64,000 bases of DNA, taken from the NCBI RefSeq assembly GCF_913777625.1, contig NZ_CAJYTI010000033.1, positions 1 to 64,000 of the forward strand, in the 5' to 3' direction. Below, in pieces: positions 1 through 9,867 of this stretch. The notes below the pieces were generated by a model. That model did no database searches. It saw nothing but the letters and a program-made list of their open reading frames with translations, and had not been told where the DNA came from. Numbering within the stretch: the first letter of the stretch is position 1; every line of letters starts with the position of its first letter. Source of the stretch: an uncultured Sphingomonas sp. (GTDB lineage: Bacteria > Pseudomonadota > Alphaproteobacteria > Sphingomonadales > Sphingomonadaceae). A program made the translations under genes and the position numbers.

Positions 1-650
1 CGCCGGTCAGCGGCCGCGCGGGCCTGAAGGTGGTCGACATCGGCAACTATATCGGCGCGGGTGACACCAACGGCATCGTCGTGGTGACCACGCTCCAGCC
101 GATCGACGTCGAGTTCGCGATCCCGCAGCAGCAGGCGCCCGAGATCCAGAAGCGCATCGCCCAGGGCGCCCAGATCCCGGCGATCGCGCTCGACAGCACC
201 CGCACCAAGACGCTCGACACCGGGACGTTCTCGACGCTCGACAACCGGGTGGACACCAGCACCGGCACGATCAAGGGCAAGGCCCGCTTCGCCAATGCGG
301 GTTTCCAGCTCTACCCCAGCCAATTCGTCAATGTCCGCCTGACCATCGAGACGGTGGCCAAGGCGGTGACCGTGCCGCCGGCCGCGATCCAGTCCGGCCC
401 GAACGGCCCCTTCGTCTGGCTGCTCAAGCCGGATCGCACCGTCACCGAGCGCAAGGTGAAGCTGGGCGTCGCGGTGGCCGACAAGACGCAGATCACCGAC
501 GGCCTCGCCATCGGTGACACGGTGGTGACCGACGGCGCCGACCGGCTGAACGAAGGCGCCAAGGTGGCCCTTCCCGGCGACGCTCCGCCGGCGCGGGACG
601 GCCAGGGCGGCGGCCAGCGGCGGCACCGCAGCGGCGGCCAGGGCGGCTGA
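1..650 (+). CDS. mdtA: RND efflux membrane fusion protein (MdtA-like), 5' truncated
   Basis: C-terminal part of a periplasmic adaptor of the HlyD/RND membrane fusion family, which would bridge the inner-membrane pumps encoded next to the outer-membrane channel. The open frame runs in from the window edge (first whole codon at base 3), so the true start lies outside. The segment PVSGRAGLK followed by a VDIGNYI stretch matches the lipoyl/beta-barrel junction of MdtA-type adaptors. The last 20 or so residues are Gly/Arg/Gln-rich and low in complexity, as in other family members. The stop is 3 nt before the next gene, so the four genes to 8568 form one operon. Family assignment is firm; the exported substrate is not predictable. 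Confidence 0.9.
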   Translation, partial: PVSGRAGLKVVDIGNYIGAGDTNGIVVVTTLQPIDVEFAIPQQQAPEIQKRIAQGAQIPAIALDSTRTKTLDTGTFSTLDNRVDTSTGTIKGKARFANAGFQLYPSQFVNVRLTIETVAKAVTVPPAAIQSGPNGPFVWLLKPDRTVTERKVKLGVAVADKTQITDGLAIGDTVVTDGADRLNEGAKVALPGDAPPARDGQGGGQRRHRSGGQGG

Positions 651-653
651 TCG

Positions 654-3600
654 GTGGGCCCGTCGCGCATCTTCATCCTCCGCCCGGTCGCGACCGCGCT
701 GTTCATGGTCGCGATCGTGCTGGCGGGGCTGGTCGGCTTCAACAGCCTGTCGCTCTCGGCGCTGCCCGAGGTGGACTATCCGACGATCCAGGTCAGCACC
801 CTCTATCCGGGCGGCAGCCCGGAGGTGATGACGCAGACGGTCACCGCGCCGCTGGAGCGCCAGTTCGGCCAGATGCCGGGGCTCACCCGGATGGAATCGA
901 CCAGCTCGTCGGGCGCCTCTGTCATCACGCTGCAGTTCAACCTGTCGACCGGGCTCGACGTGGCCGAGCAGGAAGTGCAGGCGGCGATCAACGCCTCGCA
1001 GGCGCTGCTGCCGGCCGATCTGCCCGCGCCGCCGGTCTATGCCAAGGTGAACCCCGCCGATGCGCCGATCCTGACGCTGGCGATCACCTCGGACACGATG
1101 CCGCTGACGCAAGTCCAGTCGCTGGTCGATACCCGGCTGGCGCAGAAGATCAGCCAGATCACCGGCGTCGGCCTGGTCGGCCTCGCCGGCGGGCAGAAGC
1201 CGGCGATGCGGATCCGCGCCGATACCCAGAAGCTGTCCAGCTACGGCCTCAGCCTCGCCCAGATCCGCACCGCGATCGGCAACGCCAACGCCAATTCGGC
1301 CAAGGGCAGCTTCGATGGGCCCAACCGATCCTACCAGATCAACGCCAATGATCAGCTGGAGACGGTCGACGACTACAAGAAGCTGATCGTCAGCTACCAG
1401 AACAACGCGCCGGTGCGCCTGTCCGACGTGGCCGAGGTGGTGGAAGGCGCCGAAAACAGCAGGCTCGGCGCGCTCGCCAACGATACGCCGGCGATCATTC
1501 TCAACGTCCAGCGCCAGCCCGGCGCCAACGTCATCGCGACGACCGACGCGATCAAGCGCCAGCTGCCCGAGCTGCTGAAGAGCCTGCCCGCCGGGCTCCA
1601 CGCCGAAGTGCTGGCCGATCGCACCACCGGCATCCGCGCCTCGGTGCACGATGTCGAGTTCGAGCTGGTGCTCGCGGTCGTCCTCGTCGTGCTGGTGATC
1701 TTCTTCTTCCTGCACTCCGGGCGGGCGACGCTGGTCGCGGGCCTCGCGGTGCCGATCAGCCTGATCGGCACCTTCGGGGTGATGTACCTCCTCAATTTCA
1801 GCCTAGACAATCTGTCGCTGATGGCGCTGACGATCGCGACGGGTTTCGTCGTCGACGACGCGATCGTGATGATCGAGAACATCCAGCGCCATATCGAGGA
1901 CGGCATGGCGCCGTTCGAGGCGGCGCTGAAGGGCGCGGGCGAGATCGGCTTCACCATCATCTCGCTGACCGTCAGCCTGATCGCGGTGCTGATCCCGCTG
2001 CTGTTCATGGGCGACATCGTCGGCCGGCTTTTCCGCGAATTCGCGGTGACGCTGGCGGTGACGATCCTGATCTCCGCGGTCGTCTCGCTGACCCTGACGC
2101 CGATGCTGTCGGCGCGCTGGCTCAAGCGGCCGAACGAGGAGACGCCAAGCCGCGTCGCCGAGCGTTCGGCCGCGCTGTTCGGCTGGGTGGAGCGCCGCTA
2201 CGAAACCGGCCTGGATTTCGTCCTGCGCCGCCGCTTCGCGACGCTGCTGGTCGCGATCGCGACGCTGGGGCTGACGGTGCTGCTCTATCTCGTCATCCCC
2301 AAGGGGCTGTTCCCCACCCAGGATACCGGCCAGCTCCAGGCGCGGATCGTCGCCACCAACGGCGTGTCGTACAACCATATGGCGACGCTGCAGGCGCAGG
2401 CGGCCCGCGCGATCCTTGCCGATCCGGACGTGGAGACGCTGTCCTCCTATGTCGGCGTCGACGGATCGAACAACGCCTCGCTCAACGTCGGCACGATGCT
2501 GATCAACCTCAAGGCATCGCACGGCAACCAGGGCGCGATCATGCGGCGGCTGGAGGATGCGGTGGACCGGATCGCCGGCATCACCCTCTATGTCCAGCCG
2601 ACCCAGGACCTGACGATCGACGCCGAGAGCGGCCCGACCCAGTATCGCTTCTCGGTCGAGGGATCGAACACCGCCGACGTGAACGGCGAGGCGCAGCGGA
2701 TCGCCGCGGCGCTGCGCCACGTGACCAAGGTCGCCAATGTCTCGACCGATGCCGGTGCGACCGGTGCCGCCGCCTATGTCGACATCGATCGCGACAGCGC
2801 GGCGCGGCTCAACATCACCGCCTCCAGCGTCGACGACATGCTCTATTCGGCGTTCGGCCAGCGCATCGTCTCGACCATCTTCACCGAGACCACCCAGTAT
2901 CGCGTGATCCTGGAGGCGGTGCCGGGGCTCGCCACCGATCCGCAATCGCTGGGGCTGCTGCATCTGCCGTCGCAGGGCGGATCTACTCCGCTGGGCGCCG
3001 TGGCGACGATCCGCGAAGGGCGCTCGCCGCTCGCCGTCACCCATGTCGGCCAGTTTCCGGCCGCGACGGTCAACTTCGATACCGCCTCGGGTGTGTCGCT
3101 CGGCACCGCGACCAATGCGATCCGCGATACCATCGCGCAGCTGAAGCTCAAGCCCGGCGTGTCGGTGACCTTCCTCGGCGCGGCGGGGGCCTTCTCCGCC
3201 TCGCTCGGCAACCAGCTGGTGCTGATCCTCGCGGCGATCATCTGCGTCTATATCGTGCTCGGCGTGCTCTATGAGAGCTTCATCCACCCGGTGACGATCC
3301 TGTCGACGCTGCCCTCGGCGGCGGTGGGCGCGCTGTTCGCGCTCTGGGTGACCGGGCACAATCTCGACGTGATCGGCATCATCGGCATCGTGCTGCTGAT
3401 CGGCATCGTGAAGAAGAACGCGATCATGATGATCGACTTCGCGATCGCCGCCGAGCGCGACGAGGGGCTCGCCCCCGCCGCCGCGATCCGCCAGGCGGCG
3501 ATCCTGCGCTTCCGCCCGATCCTGATGACCACGCTGGCGGCGCTGTTCGCGGCGATCCCGCTGATGCTGGGCCTTGGCGAGGGCGCCGAGCTGCGCCGGC

Positions 3601-3764
3601 CGCTGGGCATCGCGATCTTCGGCGGCCTGCTGGTCAGCCAGCTGCTGACGATGTTCACCACCCCGATCGTCTATCTCTATTTCGATCGCGCGCAGCAGAA
3701 GTTCGCCAAGCATGGCTGGGGCACCCGCACCAGCCCGAACGTCACCCCGGAGGCGGGCGCTTGA
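654..3764 (+). CDS. mdtB: RND multidrug efflux permease, MdtB/MuxB type
   Basis: Inner-membrane proton/drug antiporter of the HAE-1 RND family, 1036 aa, the usual length. It starts at GTG 654 with MGPSRIFILRP, the typical short cytoplasmic N-terminus before TM1. Adjacent proton-relay aspartates lie in TM4 (VVDDAIVMIEN, about residues 401-402), and the conserved GIVKKNAIMMIDFA segment precedes the final helices. MdtB and MdtC types usually work as a heteromultimer, and the second pump follows immediately, so a BC complex is expected. The stop codon overlaps the start of the next gene by 4 nt, indicating translational coupling. Confidence 0.93.
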   Translation: MGPSRIFILRPVATALFMVAIVLAGLVGFNSLSLSALPEVDYPTIQVSTLYPGGSPEVMTQTVTAPLERQFGQMPGLTRMESTSSSGASVITLQFNLSTGLDVAEQEVQAAINASQALLPADLPAPPVYAKVNPADAPILTLAITSDTMPLTQVQSLVDTRLAQKISQITGVGLVGLAGGQKPAMRIRADTQKLSSYGLSLAQIRTAIGNANANSAKGSFDGPNRSYQINANDQLETVDDYKKLIVSYQNNAPVRLSDVAEVVEGAENSRLGALANDTPAIILNVQRQPGANVIATTDAIKRQLPELLKSLPAGLHAEVLADRTTGIRASVHDVEFELVLAVVLVVLVIFFFLHSGRATLVAGLAVPISLIGTFGVMYLLNFSLDNLSLMALTIATGFVVDDAIVMIENIQRHIEDGMAPFEAALKGAGEIGFTIISLTVSLIAVLIPLLFMGDIVGRLFREFAVTLAVTILISAVVSLTLTPMLSARWLKRPNEETPSRVAERSAALFGWVERRYETGLDFVLRRRFATLLVAIATLGLTVLLYLVIPKGLFPTQDTGQLQARIVATNGVSYNHMATLQAQAARAILADPDVETLSSYVGVDGSNNASLNVGTMLINLKASHGNQGAIMRRLEDAVDRIAGITLYVQPTQDLTIDAESGPTQYRFSVEGSNTADVNGEAQRIAAALRHVTKVANVSTDAGATGAAAYVDIDRDSAARLNITASSVDDMLYSAFGQRIVSTIFTETTQYRVILEAVPGLATDPQSLGLLHLPSQGGSTPLGAVATIREGRSPLAVTHVGQFPAATVNFDTASGVSLGTATNAIRDTIAQLKLKPGVSVTFLGAAGAFSASLGNQLVLILAAIICVYIVLGVLYESFIHPVTILSTLPSAAVGALFALWVTGHNLDVIGIIGIVLLIGIVKKNAIMMIDFAIAAERDEGLAPAAAIRQAAILRFRPILMTTLAALFAAIPLMLGLGEGAELRRPLGIAIFGGLLVSQLLTMFTTPIVYLYFDRAQQKFAKHGWGTRTSPNVTPEAGA

Positions 3765-6700
3765 ACCTCTCCGCGCCCTTCATCCGGCGCCCGATCGGCA
3801 CGATCCTGCTGACGATCGGGCTGGCGCTGGCGGGCATCGCGGCGTTTTTCGCGCTGCCGGTGGCGCCGCTGCCGGCGATCGACCTGCCGACGATCAGCGT
3901 CTCGGCCAACCTCTCCGGCGCCAGCCCCGAGGTGATGGCGCAGAGCATCGCGACGCCGCTGGAGCGCCGCCTGTCGTCGATCGCGGGCGTGACCGAGATG
4001 ACCTCGTCCAGCTCGCTGGGCACGACGCGGATCACGCTCCAGTTCGACCTGTCGGTGAACATCGACGCCGCCGCCCGCGAGGTGCAGGCCGCGATCAACG
4101 CCGCCCGCGCCGATCTGCCCGCGACGCTCAAGCAGAACCCCACCTATCGCAAGGTCAATCCGGCCAACCAGCCGGTGATCACGCTGGCGCTGTGGTCCGA
4201 TACCAAGACCGCGGGACAGATCTACGACGCGGTCTCGAACACCGTGCAGCAGCGCATGCTGCAGATCCAGGGCGTCGGCGATGTCGAACTGGGCGGCGGG
4301 TCGCTGCCGGCGGTGCGGGTGGACGTGAACCCGTATCGGCTGAACAGCTACGGCATTTCGATGGAAGACGTCCGCGCCGCGATCGAGGCGGCGGACGCCA
4401 ATCGCCCCAAGGGCCTGCTCCAGAGCAGCGCCACCGGCCGCGCCTGGCAGATCTACACCAATGCCGCGGGCCGGGTGGCGGCCGACTATCGCCCGCTGGT
4501 CATCGCCTGGCGGAGCGGCGCGCCGGTGCGGCTCGGCGACATCGCCACCGTGAGCGACAGCGTGGCCGATCTGCGCACGCTCGGCCTCTACAACGGCAAG
4601 CGCGCGATCGTCGTCAACATCACCCAGCAGCCCGACGCGAACCTGATCAAGATGGTCGACGCGATCCGCGCCGAGCTGCCGACGCTGCGCGCCCAGATCC
4701 CCGCCGACATCCATCTCGACGTCGCGATGGACCGGACCAGCTCGATCCGCGCCTCGATCCGCGAGATCGAGATCACCGTGCTGGTCGCGCTGGTGCTGGT
4801 CGTCCTCGTCGTCTTCGCCTTCCTGCGCGACGTGCGCTCGACCTTCATCCCGGCGGTGGCGACGATCGTCTCGCTGCTCGGCACCTTCGGGGTGATGTAC
4901 CTGCTGGGCTTCAGCCTCAACAACATCTCGCTGATGGCGATCACCGTCGCGACCGGCTTCGTCGTCGACGACGCGATCGTCGTGCTGGAGAATACCACAC
5001 GCCATCTCGAACAGGGCATGGGCCGGTTCGAGGCGGCGCTGCGCGGCGCGCGCGAGGTGGGCTTCACCGTGCTGTCGATGTCGATCGGGTTGATCGCGGT
5101 GTTCATCCCGCTGCTGTTCATGGGTGGGTTGGTCGGGCGGCTGTTTCGCGAGTTCGCGGTCACCCTGTCGGCGGCCGTGATGATCAGCCTGGTGCTGTCG
5201 CTCACCACCACGCCGATGCTCTGCGCCTGGTTCCTGCGCGTGCCGAAGCACGATGCACCGCCGAAGCGTCCCGGCCGTTTCGCCCGCCTGCTGGAGGGCG
5301 GCTATGTCCGGCTCGAGCGCGGTTATGCCCGGGTGCTCGACTGGGCGCTGGCGATGAAGCCGCTGGTCGTGCTGCTCCTGATCGCGGTGATGGGGCTCAC
5401 CGTCTACCTCTATGTCGTCGTGCCCAAGGGCTTCTTCCCGCAGCAGGAATCGCCGCTGATCTTCGCCGGGGTGCGCGCTGACCAGAGCGTCTCGTTCCTC
5501 TCGATGCAGGACAAGCTCACCCAGGTCGTCAATGTCATCAAGAAGGACCGGGCGGTGCAGAGCGTGGTCGGCTTCACCGGCGGCAGCCGCGGCGGCGGCG
5601 CGTTCATGCTGATCGCCCTGAAACCGATCGAAAAGCGCCCCGGCCAGCCGAGCACGGTGGTGATCCAGCGGCTGCAGCGCGCGCTCCAGCCTGTGGAGGG
5701 CATCCGGCTGTTCCTCTCGCCGGTGCAGGATCTGCGCGCCGGCGGCCGCTCGGGCAACGCCACCTATCAGTACACGCTGATGGCGGACAGCACCGCGAAC
5801 CTGAAGGTCTGGGCGCAGAAGCTGAACGACGCGATGGCGAAGAGCCCGGTCTTCACCAATGTCGACAGCGATCTGGCCGAAAACGGCGTGGAGAGCTTCG
5901 TCACGATTGATCGCGATGCGGCGGCGCGAGTCGGCATCTCTTCGCGCGATGTCGACAATGCGCTGTACGATGCGTTCGGCCAGCGCAACGTCGCGACGAT
6001 CTATGAGGACGTGAACCAGTATAGCGTGATCCTGGGCTGGGATCCGGCAGCGACCACCGGCCCGCACATGCTGCCGGACATCCGCATCCCCGCCCAGTCC
6101 GTGGCGACCGACAATCTGAGCAGCACCAGCGCCTCGGGCAGCGCGGTGAATGTCGTAGCACCGCCGACGACCACCACGACCGGAACCTCCGGCAGTGCGA
6201 GCACCGGCACCGCGACCACGAAGGCCGCGACCAGCGGCGCTGTCCCGTCCAACCCGGCGCTGCGCAACCCGTCGACGGGATCGGCGCTCAGCAACACCGC
6301 GCATGCGATGGTCCCGCTGCCGGCGATCTCCACCGTCCGCCAGGCGCCGACCGCGGCCAGCGTCAACCATCAGGGCACCGAGGTCGCGGCGACGATCTCG
6401 TTCGATCTCAAGCCCGGCAAGGCGCTGTCCGATGCCCGCGCGGCGATCGAGGCGGCGGAGGCGCAGATCGCGATGCCCAGCACCGTGCACGGCGCCTTTG
6501 CCGGCACCGCGCTCACCTATCAGCAGCAACAAGGATCGCAGCCGCTGCTGATTCTGGCGGCGCTGGTGGCAATCTATATCGTGCTCGGCATCCTCTACGA
6601 GAGCCTGATCCACCCGCTGACCGTTCTCTCCACGCTCCCGGCGGCGGGCACCGGCGCGGTGCTGGCGCTGATCGTCTGCGGGATGGAGTTCGACATCATC

Positions 6701-7075
6701 GCGCTGATCGGGCTGTTCCTGCTGCTCGGCATCGTCAAGAAGAACGCCATCCTGATCATCGACTTCGCGCTTGCCGCCCAGCGCGAGCGCGGGCTTTCCG
6801 CCGAGGATGCCGCGCGCGAGGCGAGCCTGCTGCGCTTTCGCCCGATCCTGATGACCACCATCGCGGCGGCACTCGGCGCGCTGCCGCTGGCGATCGGCTT
6901 CGGCGAGGGTGCCGAGCTGCGCCGCCCGCTGGGCGTCGCCATCGTCGGCGGGCTGATCGCCAGCCAGGTGCTGACGCTCATCACCACCCCTGTGATCTAC
7001 GTCCTGCTCGATCGCCTGTCGCGCCGTCGCCGCCGGCGTTCCTCTCCCCAGCCCGTTCGCGAGTTCCCCGCATGA
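3761..7075 (+). CDS. mdtC: RND multidrug efflux permease, MdtC/MuxC type, with low-complexity insert
   Basis: Second RND pump subunit, 1104 aa. The start is TTG at 3761, overlapping the previous TGA (TTGA). TM4 carries the VVDD aspartate pair (about residues 403-404), and the C-terminal GIVKKNAILIIDFA motif is intact. The protein is about 70 residues longer than usual. The excess is a Ser/Thr/Ala-rich stretch at roughly residues 785-855 (bases about 6110-6320), in the second large periplasmic region, containing TTTTTGTSGSASTGTATTKA. The frame is kept through the insert and the final helices follow normally, so the pump is probably functional. It ends with a 4-nt ATGA overlap into the outer-membrane channel gene. 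Confidence 0.93.
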   Translation: MNLSAPFIRRPIGTILLTIGLALAGIAAFFALPVAPLPAIDLPTISVSANLSGASPEVMAQSIATPLERRLSSIAGVTEMTSSSSLGTTRITLQFDLSVNIDAAAREVQAAINAARADLPATLKQNPTYRKVNPANQPVITLALWSDTKTAGQIYDAVSNTVQQRMLQIQGVGDVELGGGSLPAVRVDVNPYRLNSYGISMEDVRAAIEAADANRPKGLLQSSATGRAWQIYTNAAGRVAADYRPLVIAWRSGAPVRLGDIATVSDSVADLRTLGLYNGKRAIVVNITQQPDANLIKMVDAIRAELPTLRAQIPADIHLDVAMDRTSSIRASIREIEITVLVALVLVVLVVFAFLRDVRSTFIPAVATIVSLLGTFGVMYLLGFSLNNISLMAITVATGFVVDDAIVVLENTTRHLEQGMGRFEAALRGAREVGFTVLSMSIGLIAVFIPLLFMGGLVGRLFREFAVTLSAAVMISLVLSLTTTPMLCAWFLRVPKHDAPPKRPGRFARLLEGGYVRLERGYARVLDWALAMKPLVVLLLIAVMGLTVYLYVVVPKGFFPQQESPLIFAGVRADQSVSFLSMQDKLTQVVNVIKKDRAVQSVVGFTGGSRGGGAFMLIALKPIEKRPGQPSTVVIQRLQRALQPVEGIRLFLSPVQDLRAGGRSGNATYQYTLMADSTANLKVWAQKLNDAMAKSPVFTNVDSDLAENGVESFVTIDRDAAARVGISSRDVDNALYDAFGQRNVATIYEDVNQYSVILGWDPAATTGPHMLPDIRIPAQSVATDNLSSTSASGSAVNVVAPPTTTTTGTSGSASTGTATTKAATSGAVPSNPALRNPSTGSALSNTAHAMVPLPAISTVRQAPTAASVNHQGTEVAATISFDLKPGKALSDARAAIEAAEAQIAMPSTVHGAFAGTALTYQQQQGSQPLLILAALVAIYIVLGILYESLIHPLTVLSTLPAAGTGAVLALIVCGMEFDIIALIGLFLLLGIVKKNAILIIDFALAAQRERGLSAEDAAREASLLRFRPILMTTIAAALGALPLAIGFGEGAELRRPLGVAIVGGLIASQVLTLITTPVIYVLLDRLSRRRRRRSSPQPVREFPA

Positions 7076-8568
7076 CCACCCGCACCCGCCTTCGCCCGAT
7101 CGCATCGCTGCTGGCGCTCAGCGCGCTGGCGGGCTGCTCGCTCGCACCGCCCTATCAGCGCCCCGAGGTCGCGACCGCGACGCCGGCCGCCTGGAAGACG
7201 GTGGACGGCTGGCGCCCCGCCAACCCCAATGACGGAGCGCTCCGCCCCGACTGGTGGACGAGCTTCGGCGACGCGACGCTCGACGACCTGATCGCCCGCG
7301 CCAACGCGCATAACCAGACGCTCGCCCAGGCGGCTGCCAATTGGCGCCAGGCCAGCGCCGCCACCCGCGAGGCGCGCGCCACCCTATTCCCCACGGTGAG
7401 CGCCACCGGATCGGTGACCCACACGCAGAGCGGCGCCTCGGTGCGCAACGCGACCGACAGCGGCACCGGCGCGACCGTGGTCAACGGCCAGAGCTCGGAC
7501 AGCTACCGCGTCAACGTGCAGGCGAGCTGGCAGCCGGACCTGTTCGGCAGCGTCACCAACACGGTCCGCAACGCCCGCTACACCGAAGAGGCCCGGCTGG
7601 CGGACGTCGCCAATGCCCGGCTGGCGATCCAGGGCGAGCTGGTCACCGACTATCTCAGCCTGCGCGCAACCGACGCTACCATCGCCAGCCTCAGCGCGAC
7701 GGTGGAGGCGTACAAGCGCTCGCTGGAGATCGCCTCCAACCAGTACAAGGCCGGCATCGTCGCCAAGACCGACGTGTTTCAGGCACAATCGCAGCTCGCC
7801 TCGGCCCAGTCGGACCTTGAAGGCCAAGCGCGAACGCGGGCGCAATATGAGGATGCGATCGCCGTGCTGATCGGCGAGAACCCAGCGGGTTTCCGCATTC
7901 CCTCGGCCGGAACCGCCTGGACGCCGGTGGTACCGGAGGCACCGGTGGCGGTGCCCTCTGCGCTGGTCGAGCGCCGGCCCGACATCGCCGCCGCCGAGCG
8001 CGCGGTCGCCGCCGCCAATGCGACGATCGGCATCAACCGCGCTGCCTTCTTCCCGACGGTGAGCCTCACCGGCAGCGGCGGCTTCTCCAGCGATGCATTG
8101 TCGAGCCTGTTCGACGCCGGCGCCACGCTCTGGTCGCTGGGCGCTTCGCTCACTCAGACACTGCTCGATTTCGGCGCGCGCGGCGCCCGGGTGGCGCAGT
8201 CGCGTGCGGCCTATGATGCGGCGGTGGCCAACTACCGGCAGGTGACGCTCACCGCCTTCCAGGGCGTGCAGGACAATCTGGTCGCGCAGGAAGTGCTCGC
8301 GCGGCAAGAGAAGTATCTCCGCACCGCGTCGATCGCAGCCGACCAGTCCGAGACGACGCTGCGCAACCAGTATCGCGCCGGCATCGTCGTCTATAGCAAT
8401 GTCGTGAGCGCGCAGGCGACCGCGCTCAGCGCCCGTCGCGCGCTCATCCAGGCGCAGCTCGACCGGCAGACCGCCTATGTCGCGCTCGTGCAGGCACTGG
8501 GCGGCGGCTGGACGCTGGCCGATCTGGGCGACGAAGCGCGGCAGGCGGCTCAGGGCCAAGGCCGCTAG
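7072..8568 (+). CDS. Outer-membrane efflux lipoprotein (NodT/OprM family)
   Basis: Outer-membrane channel of the tripartite pump, 498 aa. The N-terminus is a lipoprotein signal with lipobox LSALAGC, lipidated Cys at residue 22, followed by APPYQRPEV, a hallmark of the OprM/NodT group. Two long Ala/Gln-rich repeats typical of the TolC fold follow (for example SYRVNVQASWQPDLFG). The ATG start overlaps the MdtC stop by 4 nt. This is the last gene of the efflux operon. The next gene is on the opposite strand. Confidence 0.92.
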   Translation: MTTRTRLRPIASLLALSALAGCSLAPPYQRPEVATATPAAWKTVDGWRPANPNDGALRPDWWTSFGDATLDDLIARANAHNQTLAQAAANWRQASAATREARATLFPTVSATGSVTHTQSGASVRNATDSGTGATVVNGQSSDSYRVNVQASWQPDLFGSVTNTVRNARYTEEARLADVANARLAIQGELVTDYLSLRATDATIASLSATVEAYKRSLEIASNQYKAGIVAKTDVFQAQSQLASAQSDLEGQARTRAQYEDAIAVLIGENPAGFRIPSAGTAWTPVVPEAPVAVPSALVERRPDIAAAERAVAAANATIGINRAAFFPTVSLTGSGGFSSDALSSLFDAGATLWSLGASLTQTLLDFGARGARVAQSRAAYDAAVANYRQVTLTAFQGVQDNLVAQEVLARQEKYLRTASIAADQSETTLRNQYRAGIVVYSNVVSAQATALSARRALIQAQLDRQTAYVALVQALGGGWTLADLGDEARQAAQGQGR

Positions 8569-8598
8569 GCGCTTCCTCGCCAGCCGCTGCCCGAGCGT

Positions 8599-9843
8599 TC
8601 AGGCTCGCGCCCGTTCGATCGCCTCGAGCGACTTGCCTTCGTTGCGCGGTGCCCAGATCAACCCGATCAGGCCCGAAGCGACGAGGAAGCCGGTGAGGAT
8701 CCAGGCCAGGGTGGTGAAGTCGTGCGCGGCGAGGCTCGGCACGGCGAGGCTCCAGATGCCGAGGCCGATGCGGACGATCGCGAAGGTCACCCCTTGTGCC
8801 GTCGAGCGGATCGCGGTGGGGAAGAGTTCGGCCGACCAGAGCTGGAAGAAGCTCTGTGCGCCGAAGCCGCCCGCCACACCCATGATCACGATGTGCAGGA
8901 TCACGATCTCCAGCCGGAAGCCGAAGATCGCCAGCAGCGCCATGCCGAGCACGTGCAGCGCTGCGGAGATGCCGAATAGCAGCCGCTGGTTCACCCGGTC
9001 CGACAGCGTCATGAAGATGGTGAGAATCGAGACCATGCCGATCAGGAAATAGCTCGCCGGCAGCATCGTCGCGGTCCATTCGGGCAAGTGGTTCTGCGCG
9101 ATCAGATAGGGCGTGAAGAAGCCGTTATAGCCCGCCCACAGGTTCCACAGCCCGTACATGCCGGCGAGGAAGGCGATGGCGCCGAGATAGCGGGGCGCGA
9201 ACAGCGTGCGCCAGTCGATGGTCGCGGCACCTGCGCGGCGAGCGGCCTGGACGTCCTCCCAGCGTTCCGATTCCTCCATGCGCGAGCGGAGGAAGGTGAG
9301 GGCGACCGCCAGAACGGCGAGATGGGCGAACAGCCAGCGGACACCGGCGATGCCGAAGGGGCGAAGGAGATAGGCGGCAACCAGCACCGCGACCGGCCCC
9401 AGATACCAGAGCAGTTGCGCCACCCCGGAATGCGCGCCTCGCCGCGTATCCGGCGCCTGCTCGGCGATCAGCGACCAGGAGGCGGGAATGTCGGCGCCGA
9501 CTGCGAGGCCGACGAGCACGAAGCCGAGCACGATCATCCACGGTGCGCTGGCAAAGACCAGCCAGAGCATGCCGAAGGCGTAGAACAGCATGTCGTACTG
9601 GTAGATCTTCTTCCGGCCGAAGCGGTCGCACAATATGCCGCCGAGCAGCGCGCCGACGCCCGCCGAGATCGCATTGGCGCTGAACGCGCCGATCAGCCCG
9701 ATAAAGCCCTCCGACAGACCGAACTGCGCTTTCCACAGTGCCAGCGCAACCGACCCCGACACGATCGAGCCGGCGTCGATATAATTGGCCAGCCCTGCCA
9801 GGATCGAGTTACGCCACGATCCCTGTCCCCCCGTTGCCGCCAT
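8599..9843 (-). CDS. MFS transporter, sugar-porter type (candidate L-rhamnose importer)
   Basis: Twelve-helix major facilitator superfamily protein, 414 aa. The loop after TM2 carries CDRFGRKKIYQ, the classical MFS loop signature, and a second basic loop follows TM6. It lies 24 nt downstream of the alpha-L-rhamnosidase gene on the same strand, and that gene follows a TonB receptor gene. It is therefore probably the inner-membrane uptake step for the sugar released by the rhamnosidase. The family is certain; the substrate is inferred only from this neighbourhood. It faces the efflux operon tail-to-tail across 30 nt. Confidence 0.8.
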   Translation of the reverse strand: MAATGGQGSWRNSILAGLANYIDAGSIVSGSVALALWKAQFGLSEGFIGLIGAFSANAISAGVGALLGGILCDRFGRKKIYQYDMLFYAFGMLWLVFASAPWMIVLGFVLVGLAVGADIPASWSLIAEQAPDTRRGAHSGVAQLLWYLGPVAVLVAAYLLRPFGIAGVRWLFAHLAVLAVALTFLRSRMEESERWEDVQAARRAGAATIDWRTLFAPRYLGAIAFLAGMYGLWNLWAGYNGFFTPYLIAQNHLPEWTATMLPASYFLIGMVSILTIFMTLSDRVNQRLLFGISAALHVLGMALLAIFGFRLEIVILHIVIMGVAGGFGAQSFFQLWSAELFPTAIRSTAQGVTFAIVRIGLGIWSLAVPSLAAHDFTTLAWILTGFLVASGLIGLIWAPRNEGKSLEAIERARA

Positions 9844-9867
9844 GGCCTTCCTCTCCGATCCTGGTGT

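Noticed and set aside
654..7075. The two RND pump genes as a recent tandem duplication
   Set aside because: They differ throughout and match the separate MdtB and MdtC types, a long-standing pair in many proteobacteria.
3677..7105. A 1142-residue open frame antisense to the second RND pump
   Set aside because: Composition is extremely Arg/His/Asp/Gln-rich, as expected for the complement of GC-rich coding DNA. It has no domain and is fully covered by a certain gene.
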